Shown here: positions 33,922 through 41,234 of the stretch, one piece after another
How positions within the stretch are numbered: the first letter of the stretch is position 1
How the letters are laid out: each line of letters opens with the position of its first letter
NCBI RefSeq assembly: GCF_004355225.1
Contig: NZ_CP037933.1
Span: 434,001-498,000 of the forward strand
Length of the DNA stretch: 64,000 nt
Direction: 5' to 3'
Source: Flavobacterium nackdongense
Lineage (GTDB): Bacteria; Bacteroidota; Bacteroidia; Flavobacteriales; Flavobacteriaceae
The notes under the pieces: model-generated
Database searches by the model: none
What the model saw: the letters and a program-made list of their open reading frames with translations, nothing else
What the model was told of the DNA's origin: nothing
Translations under genes and position numbers: made by a program

Positions 33922-34125
33922 ATGAAAAAAAACATGGGTACTACAGACAAAATTATTCGTATTCTTATCGCACTTGTAATAGGTATTTTGTATTACACAG
34001 GAACTATTAGTGGCACAACCGCATTAATTTTAGGCATATTTGCCGTGATTTTTGCCATAACTAGTCTAGTGAGTTTTTGCCCACTTTATCTTCCATGGGG
34101 AATTTCTACTTGCAAAAAGAAATAA
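33922..34125 (+). CDS. DUF2892 (YgaP-type) membrane protein
   Basis: 67 residues with MGTTDKIIRILIALVIGILYY at the start and SFCPLYLPWGISTC at the end, the recognisable DUF2892 inner-membrane hairpin. In E. coli YgaP this hairpin anchors a rhodanese domain; here it is free-standing in a rhodanese-rich operon. Cys53 and Cys64 (approximate positions) may take part. The next gene starts right after its stop codon. Confidence 0.9.
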   Translation: MKKNMGTTDKIIRILIALVIGILYYTGTISGTTALILGIFAVIFAITSLVSFCPLYLPWGISTCKKK

Positions 34126-34431
34126 ATGATTGACAAACAAATAAATAAAGACTTGATATTAAGAGAAAGACTGGCTTTGCAAAGAACTATCTTAGCCAAT
34201 CAATCGACTTTCTTGGCTTTTCTGCGAACTTCAATGTATTTTTTTATTGCTGGTTTAAGCTTAGAAAGTTTGCTCAAAATCGAGAACAGTTTTATTATTG
34301 AATGGTTCCTATTTATAAGTTCTTTCGTGATTTTTTGTGTTGGTGTGTTCAATTATTTCAAACATAAAAAAATGATTCTCGATAACGAAAAACATATTGG
34401 AGATTATAAAATGCAATATGATGAACAATGA
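34126..34431 (+). CDS. DUF202 family membrane protein
   Basis: 101 residues. The N-terminal LILRERLALQRTILANQSTFLAFLRTS signature is that of DUF202 (YidH-like), followed by two membrane spans (about 36-52 and 60-82). The function of the family is unknown. The ATG directly follows the DUF2892 stop codon, and the end overlaps the methyltransferase start, so it is part of the same operon. Confidence 0.88.
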   Translation: MIDKQINKDLILRERLALQRTILANQSTFLAFLRTSMYFFIAGLSLESLLKIENSFIIEWFLFISSFVIFCVGVFNYFKHKKMILDNEKHIGDYKMQYDEQ

Positions 34432-35011
34432 AAAACGATTGGATCAAGAGTATTGGGAAACGCAATATAAAACCAATGCTACCGGTTGGGATTTAGGCAA
34501 AGTTTCCCCGCCAATAAAAGAATATATTGATACATTAGAAAACAAGAATATCAGTATTTTGATACCGGGTTGCGGTAATTCTCACGAAGCAGAATATTTA
34601 GTAAGCCAAGGATTTACCAATATTACACTTATAGACATTGCACCATCATTGGTCAATAAACTTCAGAAAAAATTTAAAGATTATCCCAATATTACAATCG
34701 TTTTGGGGGATTTTTTTGAGCATAAAGGCCAATATGATTTGGTTATTGAACAAACTTTTTTCTGTGCTTTGCCACCCACAATGCGAGAAAAATACGTGGT
34801 AGAAATGCATAAAATTTTAAAAGAAAAAGGACTATTGGTTGGTTTGTTGTTTAATAAAACCTTTGAATCAGGACCTCCTTTTGGTGGAAATAAAGCGGAA
34901 TATGAGCAGCTTTTTAAAGATTATTTCGATTTTTTGAAATTTGATATTTGTTATAATTCCCTCAAAACAAGAGCCAATTCCGAATTGTTTATTGAGTTTC
35001 AGAAAAAATAA
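34421..35011 (+). CDS. TPMT-family S-adenosylmethionine-dependent methyltransferase
   Basis: About 196 residues. ATGs at 34418 and 34421 are both possible; each overlaps the DUF202 gene. Motif I is IPGCGNSHE (48-56), with YWETQYKTNATGWDLG at the N-terminus, the opening of thiopurine/thiol methyltransferases. Bacterial members methylate inorganic or small thiols and selenium or tellurium compounds. As the last gene of a persulfide operon it may detoxify hydrogen sulfide or methylate thiols (inference). Confidence 0.88.
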   Translation: MNNEKRLDQEYWETQYKTNATGWDLGKVSPPIKEYIDTLENKNISILIPGCGNSHEAEYLVSQGFTNITLIDIAPSLVNKLQKKFKDYPNITIVLGDFFEHKGQYDLVIEQTFFCALPPTMREKYVVEMHKILKEKGLLVGLLFNKTFESGPPFGGNKAEYEQLFKDYFDFLKFDICYNSLKTRANSELFIEFQKK

Positions 35012-35054
35012 GAGTCCTATTGAAAAGTATTTCGTTTGGAATACTTTTTTTATT

Positions 35055-35083
35055 TATCTTTGTTAACCAAATGGTTAAACCAT
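35055..35083 (+). promoter_or_regulatory. Promoter and palindromic operator of the TetR-efflux operon
   Basis: A TATCTTTG -7 box (35055-35062) is followed directly by the perfect palindrome TTAACC-AAAT-GGTTAA (35063-35078), overlapped by a second perfect dyad ATGGTT-A-AACCAT (35071-35083). The position between the -7 box and the tetR start codon (35098) fits autorepression. Confidence 0.7.
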
Positions 35084-35097
35084 ATAGTTAAATCGCA

Positions 35098-35706
35098 ATG
35101 ACAACCGAAGAAAAAATATTCAATGCTGCTAGAATCATTTTCCAAAAGAAAGGTTTTGCAGGAGCTAGAATGCAGGAAATAGCCAATGAAGCAGGCATCA
35201 ACAAAGCGATGTTGCATTATTGTTTCAAGAATAAAGAATTGTTGTTTCAGGCTGTATTTATGAATGCTTTCAGTCAATTGGCGCCACAAATCAACGCCAT
35301 ATTTAAATCAAACGACTGCGTTTTTGATAAAATCAGGAAGTTCACTCACAGCTACATTTCGTTTGTAATGCTGAATCCCTATTTGCCCCAATTTATAATT
35401 CAGGAAATGAACAACAATCCGGATTTTGTAATGACATTTTTAAAAAATGAAAGCCGACCTGATCCAACATTATTAATTGCCCAAATCGAAAAAGAAATCG
35501 CCGATGGAATCATAAAACCCATCCATCCGAAACAACTTTTGATGAATATGATTTCGATGACGGTTTTCCCTTTTGCCGCACAAATGATGATTAAAGGAAT
35601 GTTGCAAATTTCAGATGCTGAGTTCCACACGATGATGGAAGAACGAAAAACCAGCATAGCCGAACAAATTATAAATTCTATAAAAAGTGAAAATTTAAAC
35701 CATTAA
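35098..35706 (+). CDS. TetR/AcrR family repressor of the efflux operon (CecR-like)
   Basis: 202 residues. TetR helix-turn-helix at about 5-50 (AARIIFQKKGFAGARMQEIANEAGINKAMLHYCFKNKELLF) and an all-helical ligand domain to the C-terminus. It lies directly upstream of TolC, adaptor and ABC genes, as cecR (ybiH) does with ybhGFSR in E. coli, and has a strong palindrome at its own promoter. It is expected to be released by the compounds exported by the pump. Confidence 0.93.
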   Translation: MTTEEKIFNAARIIFQKKGFAGARMQEIANEAGINKAMLHYCFKNKELLFQAVFMNAFSQLAPQINAIFKSNDCVFDKIRKFTHSYISFVMLNPYLPQFIIQEMNNNPDFVMTFLKNESRPDPTLLIAQIEKEIADGIIKPIHPKQLLMNMISMTVFPFAAQMMIKGMLQISDAEFHTMMEERKTSIAEQIINSIKSENLNH

Positions 35707-35874
35707 GAACATTAAGTTTTATTTAGTAAAAACCATTTAATTCGCTCAATATCTTAATGGTTCAAAAACAAAAAAGATGAAAAATTAAACCATTCTGAAA
35801 GTTAAGTTTCACTAAGTCAAACCTGCTTAATTCTCTTAATGTTCTTAATGGTTCAAAAACAAAAACAATGAAAA
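35695..35874. repeat. Tandem ~90-bp leader duplication upstream of tolC, with 19-bp inverted ends
   Basis: Two similar copies (35695-35784 and 35785-35874) each run from TTAAACCATT to CAAAAACAAAAA..ATGAAAAA. The second copy ends in the tolC start codon; the first holds a dead-end ATG (35777) followed by only two codons and a stop. The left end of copy 1 and the right end of copy 2 are a perfect 19-bp inverted repeat (35698-35716 and 35835-35853, AACCATTAAGAACATTAAG). Confidence 0.7.
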
Positions 35875-37139
35875 AAATATTTAAAATTGCTTTTTTGTTA
35901 GTCGTTACAATCTCAAATGCACAGCAATCTTTGACTTTGGAAGAGTGTTATGCTTTGGCCAATAAAAATTATCCAATTGCCAAACAAAAGGAATTGTTGC
36001 AACAAAAATCCGATTACGAAGTCGAAGCTTTGCAAACGGGCAAACTTCCCAAAATAGATTTGGTTACCCAAGGAAGCTATCAAAATCAAGTGACCGCGAT
36101 TCCAAATCCATTTCTTGAACCCATAAATAAAGACCAATATAGAGCCAATATTGATGTCAACCAACTCATTTATAACGGTGGATTGATTGATGCCAATACC
36201 AAACTAAAAGAAGCACAAACCAAAACCCAACAACAGCAGGTCGAAGTCAATTTATACCAACTCAAATCTCGAATAAATCAACTGTTTTTCTCCATTTTAT
36301 ACTTGCAAGAGCGAAAAGAAATCTTGATTTCAAAACAAAACCAATTGCTTTCAAAAATCAAGGAAGTCAAATCTGGAATTCAATATGGTGCGATTCTACC
36401 TGCTTCCGAAAAAGTATTGGAAGCCGAAAACTTAAAAATCAAACAACAACTTTCGGAAATACAGTTCGATAAAAAACGCTTGTTCGAAAATCTTTCTTCC
36501 CTGACATTCACTACAGTTCCTGAAACGGCCATTTTGCAAAAACCAATTGTGATAACTGACGAATCATCTCAAAACAATCGTCCCGAATTGAAATATTTTG
36601 AATTTCAAAACCAACAAATAGAAGCTTCGAAAACTGTTATTTCTAAAAATAATTTGCCTAAAATCAACGCTTTTGGAATTGCAGGATATGGAAATCCAGG
36701 ATTGAATATGGTCGATAATTCGTATCAACCCATTTTGATGCTAGGATTGAGAGCCAATTGGAATGTATTTGATTGGAACAAAACTAAAGCAGAAAAAGAC
36801 GCATTAACGGTTTCTGCCGATATCGTGGCGACTGAAAAAGAAACCTTTTTGCTCAACAATTCTTTGCAATTGCAGGAAATGAACAACGAAATAAAGAAAT
36901 CGGTGGAAATCATCAAAACCGATACGGAAATTATTGGATTAAGGGAATATGTCGAAAAATCGGCTAATGCCCAATTGAAAAACGGCGTGATTACCACTTC
37001 CGAATATTTGGTGGAATTCACGAATTTATACGAAGCCAGAACGAATCAAAAATTACACGAAATACAATTGGATTTGGCTAAGTCGAATTATCAAGTAGCT
37101 AAAGGAAGCCCCCTAACCCCCGAAGGGGGAACCAATTAG
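35868..37139 (+). CDS. TolC family outer-membrane efflux protein
   Basis: 423 residues with a signal peptide (1-19). Long coiled-coil helices with the TolC repeat plan, opening [22 protein letters not shown] and ending in the second repeat ([34 protein letters not shown]). It forms the outer-membrane duct for the adaptor and ABC exporter encoded downstream. The last ten residues ([10 protein letters not shown]) are encoded by a G/C-rich palindromic repeat that has replaced the original 3' end. Confidence 0.94.
   Translation: MKKIFKIAFLLVVTISNAQQSLTLEECYALANKNYPIAKQKELLQQKSDYEVEALQTGKLPKIDLVTQGSYQNQVTAIPNPFLEPINKDQYRANIDVNQLIYNGGLIDANTKLKEAQTKTQQQQVEVNLYQLKSRINQLFFSILYLQERKEILISKQNQLLSKIKEVKSGIQYGAILPASEKVLEAENLKIKQQLSEIQFDKKRLFENLSSLTFTTVPETAILQKPIVITDESSQNNRPELKYFEFQNQQIEASKTVISKNNLPKINAFGIAGYGNPGLNMVDNSYQPILMLGLRANWNVFDWNKTKAEKDALTVSADIVATEKETFLLNNSLQLQEMNNEIKKSVEIIKTDTEIIGLREYVEKSANAQLKNGVITTSEYLVEFTNLYEARTNQKLHEIQLDLAKSNYQVAKGSPLTPEGGTN
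37107..37132 (+). repeat. Short G/C-rich palindromic repeat, copy 1 (inside the tolC 3' end)
   Basis: AGCCCCCTAA then CCCCC-GAA-GGGGG then AAC. It is in frame in tolC and supplies its C-terminal residues. Nearly identical copies lie at 39945-39970 and 41124-41147. Such an element stands out against the low-G+C background. Confidence 0.85.
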
Positions 37140-37166
37140 TTTAACTAAATTATTTGTAACAACCAT

Positions 37167-37191
37167 AATCAACGGTTTCAACCGTTGGATT
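37167..37191 (+). repeat. Intra-operon hairpin between tolC and the adaptor gene
   Basis: Stem CAACGGT/ACCGTTG (37170-37176 with 37181-37187), loop TTCA, with A/T pairs extending it. No T run follows, so it is more likely an mRNA processing or stability element than a terminator. Confidence 0.5.
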
Positions 37192-37205
37192 AAAAAAATG
37201 AAATA

Positions 37206-38084
37206 ATGAAAAAAGCAATCACATTCCTGATACTTGCAAGTTTATTTTCCTGCAATAAAAACAACGACAAAGCCGATGGTTATGGGAATTTTGAAGCCAC
37301 TGAGGTTACGATTTCGGCGGAAGCCAATGGAAAAATCGAATATTTAAAACTCGAAGAAGGGGATATTTTGGAACCTAAAACACAAGTTGGTCTAATAGAT
37401 ACAACCCAATTGTATTTCAACAAACAACAATTGTTAGCATCTAAAAGTACCGTATATTCCAAATCGACCAACGTTTTGTCGCAAATCAACGTCTTGCAGG
37501 AACAACTCAAAACTACTTTAATCGAGAAAAAAAGAATCCAAAATATGTTTGCCGAAAATGCTGCCACCAAACGCCAAGTGGATGAAATTGACGGGAAAGT
37601 GAACGTTATTGAAGAACAAATAAAAAGCGTACAAACCCAGAATGCGCCTATTGTGAACGAAGTAAAATCCATCGATGTTCAAATTGAAAAAATCAACGAC
37701 CAAATCCAGAAAAGCAAAATCGTTAATCCGATAAAAGGAACAGTTTTATCCAAATACGCTGAACCCAACGAAGTGACTGCTTTCGGAAAACCCATTTATA
37801 AAATCGCCGATATTTCGGAAATGACTTTGCGGGTTTATGTCAGCGAAACCCAATTGTCGAGCATCAAAGTGGGGCAAAATGTGAGTGTAAAAATTGATTC
37901 TGACAAGGAAATGAAATCCTATCCAGGAACAATTTCTTGGATTGCTTCCTCGGCTGAATTCACTCCAAAAGTTGTTCAAACCAAGGAAGAAAGGGTAAAC
38001 TTGGTTTATGCCGTGAAAGTGAAAGTAAAAAATGACGGCAGCTTAAAAATAGGAATGCCAGCCGAAATGTGGATTAAAGAATGA
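37206..38084 (+). CDS. HlyD family efflux adaptor lipoprotein (YbhG-like)
   Basis: 292 residues, lipobox with Cys16. A biotinyl-lipoyl-like half motif (about 30-62, VTISAEANGKIEYLKLEEGDILEPKTQVGLID), a coiled-coil hairpin (about 70-165) and a beta-barrel (about 170-290). It bridges the inner-membrane ABC pump and TolC. In E. coli YbhG plays this role for YbhFSR. It lies 66 bp after tolC with only a hairpin between. Confidence 0.92.
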   Translation: MKKAITFLILASLFSCNKNNDKADGYGNFEATEVTISAEANGKIEYLKLEEGDILEPKTQVGLIDTTQLYFNKQQLLASKSTVYSKSTNVLSQINVLQEQLKTTLIEKKRIQNMFAENAATKRQVDEIDGKVNVIEEQIKSVQTQNAPIVNEVKSIDVQIEKINDQIQKSKIVNPIKGTVLSKYAEPNEVTAFGKPIYKIADISEMTLRVYVSETQLSSIKVGQNVSVKIDSDKEMKSYPGTISWIASSAEFTPKVVQTKEERVNLVYAVKVKVKNDGSLKIGMPAEMWIKE

Positions 38085-38147
38085 AAAAATCTAAAGAAAT
38101 CTAAAAAATCTAAAAGAGAAAATTGATTTTTGAAATTGCCATTGAAT

Positions 38148-39044
38148 ATGAGTATAATTATCCAAAACATCTCCAAATCCTACAACAAAATCAAAGCGGT
38201 TGAAGGCATTTCTTTTGAAGTAAAAGAAGGAGAATTATTTGGACTAATTGGCCCTGACGGAGCAGGAAAAACAACGATTTTCAGGATTTTGACGACACTT
38301 TTATTGGCCAATGAAGGCTCGGCAACGGTGGCTGGTTTTGATGTAGTCAAAGAGTATAAAGCCATTCGAAATTCGGTGGGGTATATGCCAGGGAAATTTT
38401 CTTTGTATCAAGATTTATCAGTGGAGGAAAATTTGACTTTTTTCGCGACGATTTTTGGAACAACGATTTCAGCAAATTACGATTTAATCAAGGATATTTA
38501 TGTTCAAATCGAGCCTTTCAAAACCAGAAGGGCAGGAGCACTTTCGGGTGGAATGAAGCAAAAATTGGCCTTGTGTTGCGCCTTGATTCATAAACCCAAA
38601 GTCTTGTTTCTCGACGAACCGACAACAGGAGTAGATCCCGTTTCGAGAAAAGAATTTTGGGAAATGCTCAAGAGATTGCAGCAAACAGGCATCACCATTT
38701 TGGTTTCTACACCCTATATGGACGAAGCGGCTTTATGTGACCGAATCGCTTTGATCCAAAAAGGGAAAATCCTGAAAATAGACAGTCCCGAAAACATCAT
38801 CAAGAAATACGACAAAACAATTTATGACATTCGAACCGAAAATATGCACCAACTGATTCTGGATTTGAAGGATTATCCGAGTCAATATAGCGTTTATGCT
38901 TTTGGGGAATTCATTCATTATATTGATAAAAACACCGATTTCAATAGTAAGGATTTAGCAGAATATTTAATAGACAAAAAACATCAAGAAATAACGATAC
39001 AACCTGCAACCACAACAATTGAGGACGTTTTTATGGATTTGTAA
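38148..39044 (+). CDS. ABC transporter ATP-binding protein (first half of a YbhF-like ATPase)
   Basis: 298 residues from MSIIIQNISK; the upstream ATG (38130) is less likely. Walker A is GPDGAGKT (35-42), signature LSGGMKQ (132-138), Walker B VLFLDEP (152-158), then an extension of about 85 residues. Asp in the Walker A third position (usually Asn/Ser) is also seen in the N-terminal half of YbhF. It pairs with the ATPase at 39214 as a heterodimer driving the two ABC-2 permeases. Confidence 0.92.
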   Translation: MSIIIQNISKSYNKIKAVEGISFEVKEGELFGLIGPDGAGKTTIFRILTTLLLANEGSATVAGFDVVKEYKAIRNSVGYMPGKFSLYQDLSVEENLTFFATIFGTTISANYDLIKDIYVQIEPFKTRRAGALSGGMKQKLALCCALIHKPKVLFLDEPTTGVDPVSRKEFWEMLKRLQQTGITILVSTPYMDEAALCDRIALIQKGKILKIDSPENIIKKYDKTIYDIRTENMHQLILDLKDYPSQYSVYAFGEFIHYIDKNTDFNSKDLAEYLIDKKHQEITIQPATTTIEDVFMDL

Positions 39045-39057
39045 AATTTAGTTGAAT

Positions 39058-39132
39058 TTTGTCATCCCGACAAAGGAGTGATTTCATAACGAGAGCAACA
39101 AATGAGATTCTTCCTATCGTCAGAATGACAAA
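39058..39132. repeat. Dispersed ~75-bp imperfect inverted repeat
   Basis: Arms TTTGTCATCCCGAC.. (39058-39078) and ..GTCAGAATGACAAA (39110-39132) are complementary with a few mismatches; the centre includes GAGATTCTTCC. I recognise this TTTGTCATnCcGAC..GTCAGAATGACAAA type as common between flavobacterial genes. It splits the two ABC ATPase genes. Confidence 0.7.
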
Positions 39133-39145
39133 TAATAAGAAAAAA

Positions 39146-39212
39146 TCTGTGAAAATCCGTATAATCTGTGTCTCAAATAATTTGTGATAATTTGTGAAAT
39201 TCGTGTCTAAAA
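39146..39212. repeat. Low-complexity repeat of ATCTGTG/AATCCGTG words
   Basis: A run of short related words (ATCTGTGAAAATCCGT, ATCTGTGTC, ATTTGTGATAATTTGTG, ATTCGTGTC) just before the second ATPase gene. Related words occur at 13741-13880 and 41190-41222. Confidence 0.5.
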
Positions 39213-39213
39213 A

Positions 39214-39954
39214 ATGAACAAAGAAAAAATCATAGCAGTTCAAAATTTAACCAAGCAATTTGGCAACTTTACTGCAGTCAAAAGCATTTCTTTTGAGGTC
39301 TATAAAGGTGAGATTTTTGGGTTTCTGGGTGCTAATGGTGCCGGAAAAACTACGGCTATGAAAATGCTTATCGGGATTTCGAAACCTACTTCTGGAGAAG
39401 CTTTGGTAGCCGGTTTTGACGTGAAAACCAATACCGAAATGGTCAAACGAAGCATTGGTTATATGAGTCAAAAGTTTTCGATGTATGACGATTTAACGCT
39501 AAAAGAAAATATTACTTTTTTTGGTGGAATATATGGATTGAGCAGGAATCAAATCAAGGAAAAAACAGCAAAATTAGTTCAAGAATTAGGGCTTGAAGAA
39601 TTGATTGATAAACTAGTGGGTTCCTTGCCTTTGGGTTGGAAACAGAAATTATCTTTCTCCGTGGCATTGTTGCACGAACCTAAAATTGTCTTTCTCGACG
39701 AACCAACAGGAGGCGTTGATCCCATTACAAGAAGGCAATTTTGGGAAATGATTTATGCCGAAGCCAATAAAGGAACCACCATTTTCGTGACCACGCATTA
39801 TATGGACGAAGCCGAATATTGTGACCGAGTTTCGATTATGGTCGAAGGAAGTATTGAAGCTCTCGACACGCCTAAAAACTTGAAAGCAAAATACAATGTG
39901 AACTCAATGAACGAAGTGTTCTTGAAATTAGCGAGAAATGTTGAAGCCCCCTAA
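39214..39954 (+). CDS. ABC transporter ATP-binding protein with degenerate signature (second half of a YbhF-like ATPase)
   Basis: 246 residues. Walker A GANGAGKT (39-46), Walker B IVFLDEP (158-164) and an H-loop in VTTHYMDEAE. The LSGGQ signature is replaced by LPLGWKQ (138-144), as in the C-terminal half of E. coli YbhF. The asymmetry implies one consensus and one degenerate ATP site in the heterodimer. The stop codon TAA lies within a G/C-rich palindromic repeat (39945-39970), so the last residues (EAP) come from the repeat. Confidence 0.93.
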   Translation: MNKEKIIAVQNLTKQFGNFTAVKSISFEVYKGEIFGFLGANGAGKTTAMKMLIGISKPTSGEALVAGFDVKTNTEMVKRSIGYMSQKFSMYDDLTLKENITFFGGIYGLSRNQIKEKTAKLVQELGLEELIDKLVGSLPLGWKQKLSFSVALLHEPKIVFLDEPTGGVDPITRRQFWEMIYAEANKGTTIFVTTHYMDEAEYCDRVSIMVEGSIEALDTPKNLKAKYNVNSMNEVFLKLARNVEAP

Positions 39955-39970
39955 CCCCCAAAGGGGGAAC
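39945..39970 (+). repeat. Short G/C-rich palindromic repeat, copy 2 (over the ATPase stop codon)
   Basis: AGCCCCCTAA then CCCCC-AAA-GGGGG then AAC. The TAA (39952-39954) is the stop codon of the ATPase gene. Confidence 0.85.
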
Positions 39971-40017
39971 AGAAATGACCTTCGAGACTTTGTGTCTTCG
40001 TGGCAAATAAATACAAT

Positions 40018-41124
40018 ATGAAAAGATTCATCGGTTTTGTAACAAAAGAATTCTATCACATTTTTCGTGACAAACGAACTATGTTCATCCTTTTTGGGAT
40101 GCCCATTGCACAGATAATGCTGTTTGGTTTCGCGATTACCAACGAAATCAACAACGTGAATATTGCTATTTTGGACAAGGCGAAAGACAATGAAACCCAG
40201 AAAATAATCAATAAAATCAGTGCTTCTAACTATTTTAAAATCAATGATGCCATTACCAATGAAAACCAAATTGAAAGCGTTTTCAAAAAAGGAAAGGTAA
40301 AAGCCGTTTTGGTATTCGAAACCGATTTTATCAAAAATCTGCAAACCCACAAACAAGCCAAAGTACAAGTAATTACGGATGCCACCGACCCGAATATGGC
40401 CAACACGATTGCCAATTATGTCAATGCCATTTTGCAGAATTACACCCAGGAAATGAATAAAAACAACAAGCCGAGTCACCAAATACAAACGCAAACCCAA
40501 CTCTATTACAACCCCGAATTGAAGAGTGTTTTTAACTTTGTGCCAGGAGTGATGACTATTATTTTGATGCTCGTTTCGGCGATGATGACTTCTATTTCTA
40601 TTACTAGGGAAAAGGAATTGGGAACGATGGAAGTGCTTTTGGTCTCGCCTTTAAACCCCTTTCAAGTCATCATTGGTAAAGTCTTTCCGTATGTATTTTT
40701 GTCCATCATCAATGCCACGATTATCTTGCTGTTGGGCTTTTTTGTGTTCAAAATGCCTATAGAAGGCAATCTTTTTTTATTGGCGTTCGAAAGCATTTTA
40801 TTTATTATTACAGCTCTTTCTTTAGGGATTTTAATTTCGACTATTGCCAATTCGCAGCAAACCGCAATGATGATGTCACTAATGGGATTGATGCTGCCTG
40901 TAATTATACTTTCGGGTTTTATTTTCCCTATTTCGAGTATGCCAATGCCGTTGCAAATCATAAGTAATATTATTCCTGCCAAGTGGTTTATCATCATCAT
41001 CAAAGCGATATTGCTCAAAGGAGCAACAGTAAGCGTAATATGGAAAGAAACACTGATTCTTATAGGAATGACGGCGTTTTTTCTTGCGGTAAGTGTCAAG
41101 AAATATAAGATAAGATTGGAGTAA
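40018..41124 (+). CDS. ABC-2 type permease (YbhS/YbhR-like), first
   Basis: 368 residues from MKRFIGFVTKEF. One N-terminal membrane helix (about 20-42), a large periplasmic domain (about 43-175), then five helices in the C-terminal half, with TREKELGTMEVLLVSPLNPFQVIIGK as the cytoplasmic coupling motif of ABC-2 permeases. Forms a dimer with the next permease; the pump exports hydrophobic or cationic drugs in the E. coli counterpart. The stop codon abuts a palindromic repeat. Confidence 0.93.
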   Translation: MKRFIGFVTKEFYHIFRDKRTMFILFGMPIAQIMLFGFAITNEINNVNIAILDKAKDNETQKIINKISASNYFKINDAITNENQIESVFKKGKVKAVLVFETDFIKNLQTHKQAKVQVITDATDPNMANTIANYVNAILQNYTQEMNKNNKPSHQIQTQTQLYYNPELKSVFNFVPGVMTIILMLVSAMMTSISITREKELGTMEVLLVSPLNPFQVIIGKVFPYVFLSIINATIILLLGFFVFKMPIEGNLFLLAFESILFIITALSLGILISTIANSQQTAMMMSLMGLMLPVIILSGFIFPISSMPMPLQIISNIIPAKWFIIIIKAILLKGATVSVIWKETLILIGMTAFFLAVSVKKYKIRLE

Positions 41125-41147
41125 GCCCCCCAACCCCCAAAGGGGGA
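41124..41147 (+). repeat. Short G/C-rich palindromic repeat, copy 3 (next to the permease stop codon)
   Basis: AGCCCCCCAA then CCCCC-AAA-GGGGG. It begins on the last base of the permease stop codon (TAA, 41122-41124). Confidence 0.85.
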
Positions 41148-41234
41148 GTTGAATATAGAATGAAGATAAAATAAAATAAACTAAGAGTAAAATTCGCGAC
41201 AATCTGTTAAATCCGTGTCATCATTGTACCATTT

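Noticed and set aside
39928..40500. 190-codon minus-strand open frame opposite the first permease
   Set aside because: Shadow frame inside a well-supported ABC-2 permease gene, rich in Phe/Ile/Gly from antisense codons, and its end reads the palindromic repeat.
40662..41202. Minus-strand open frames of 145 and 107 codons opposite the permease
   Set aside because: Antisense to a conserved coding region, with no independent evidence.
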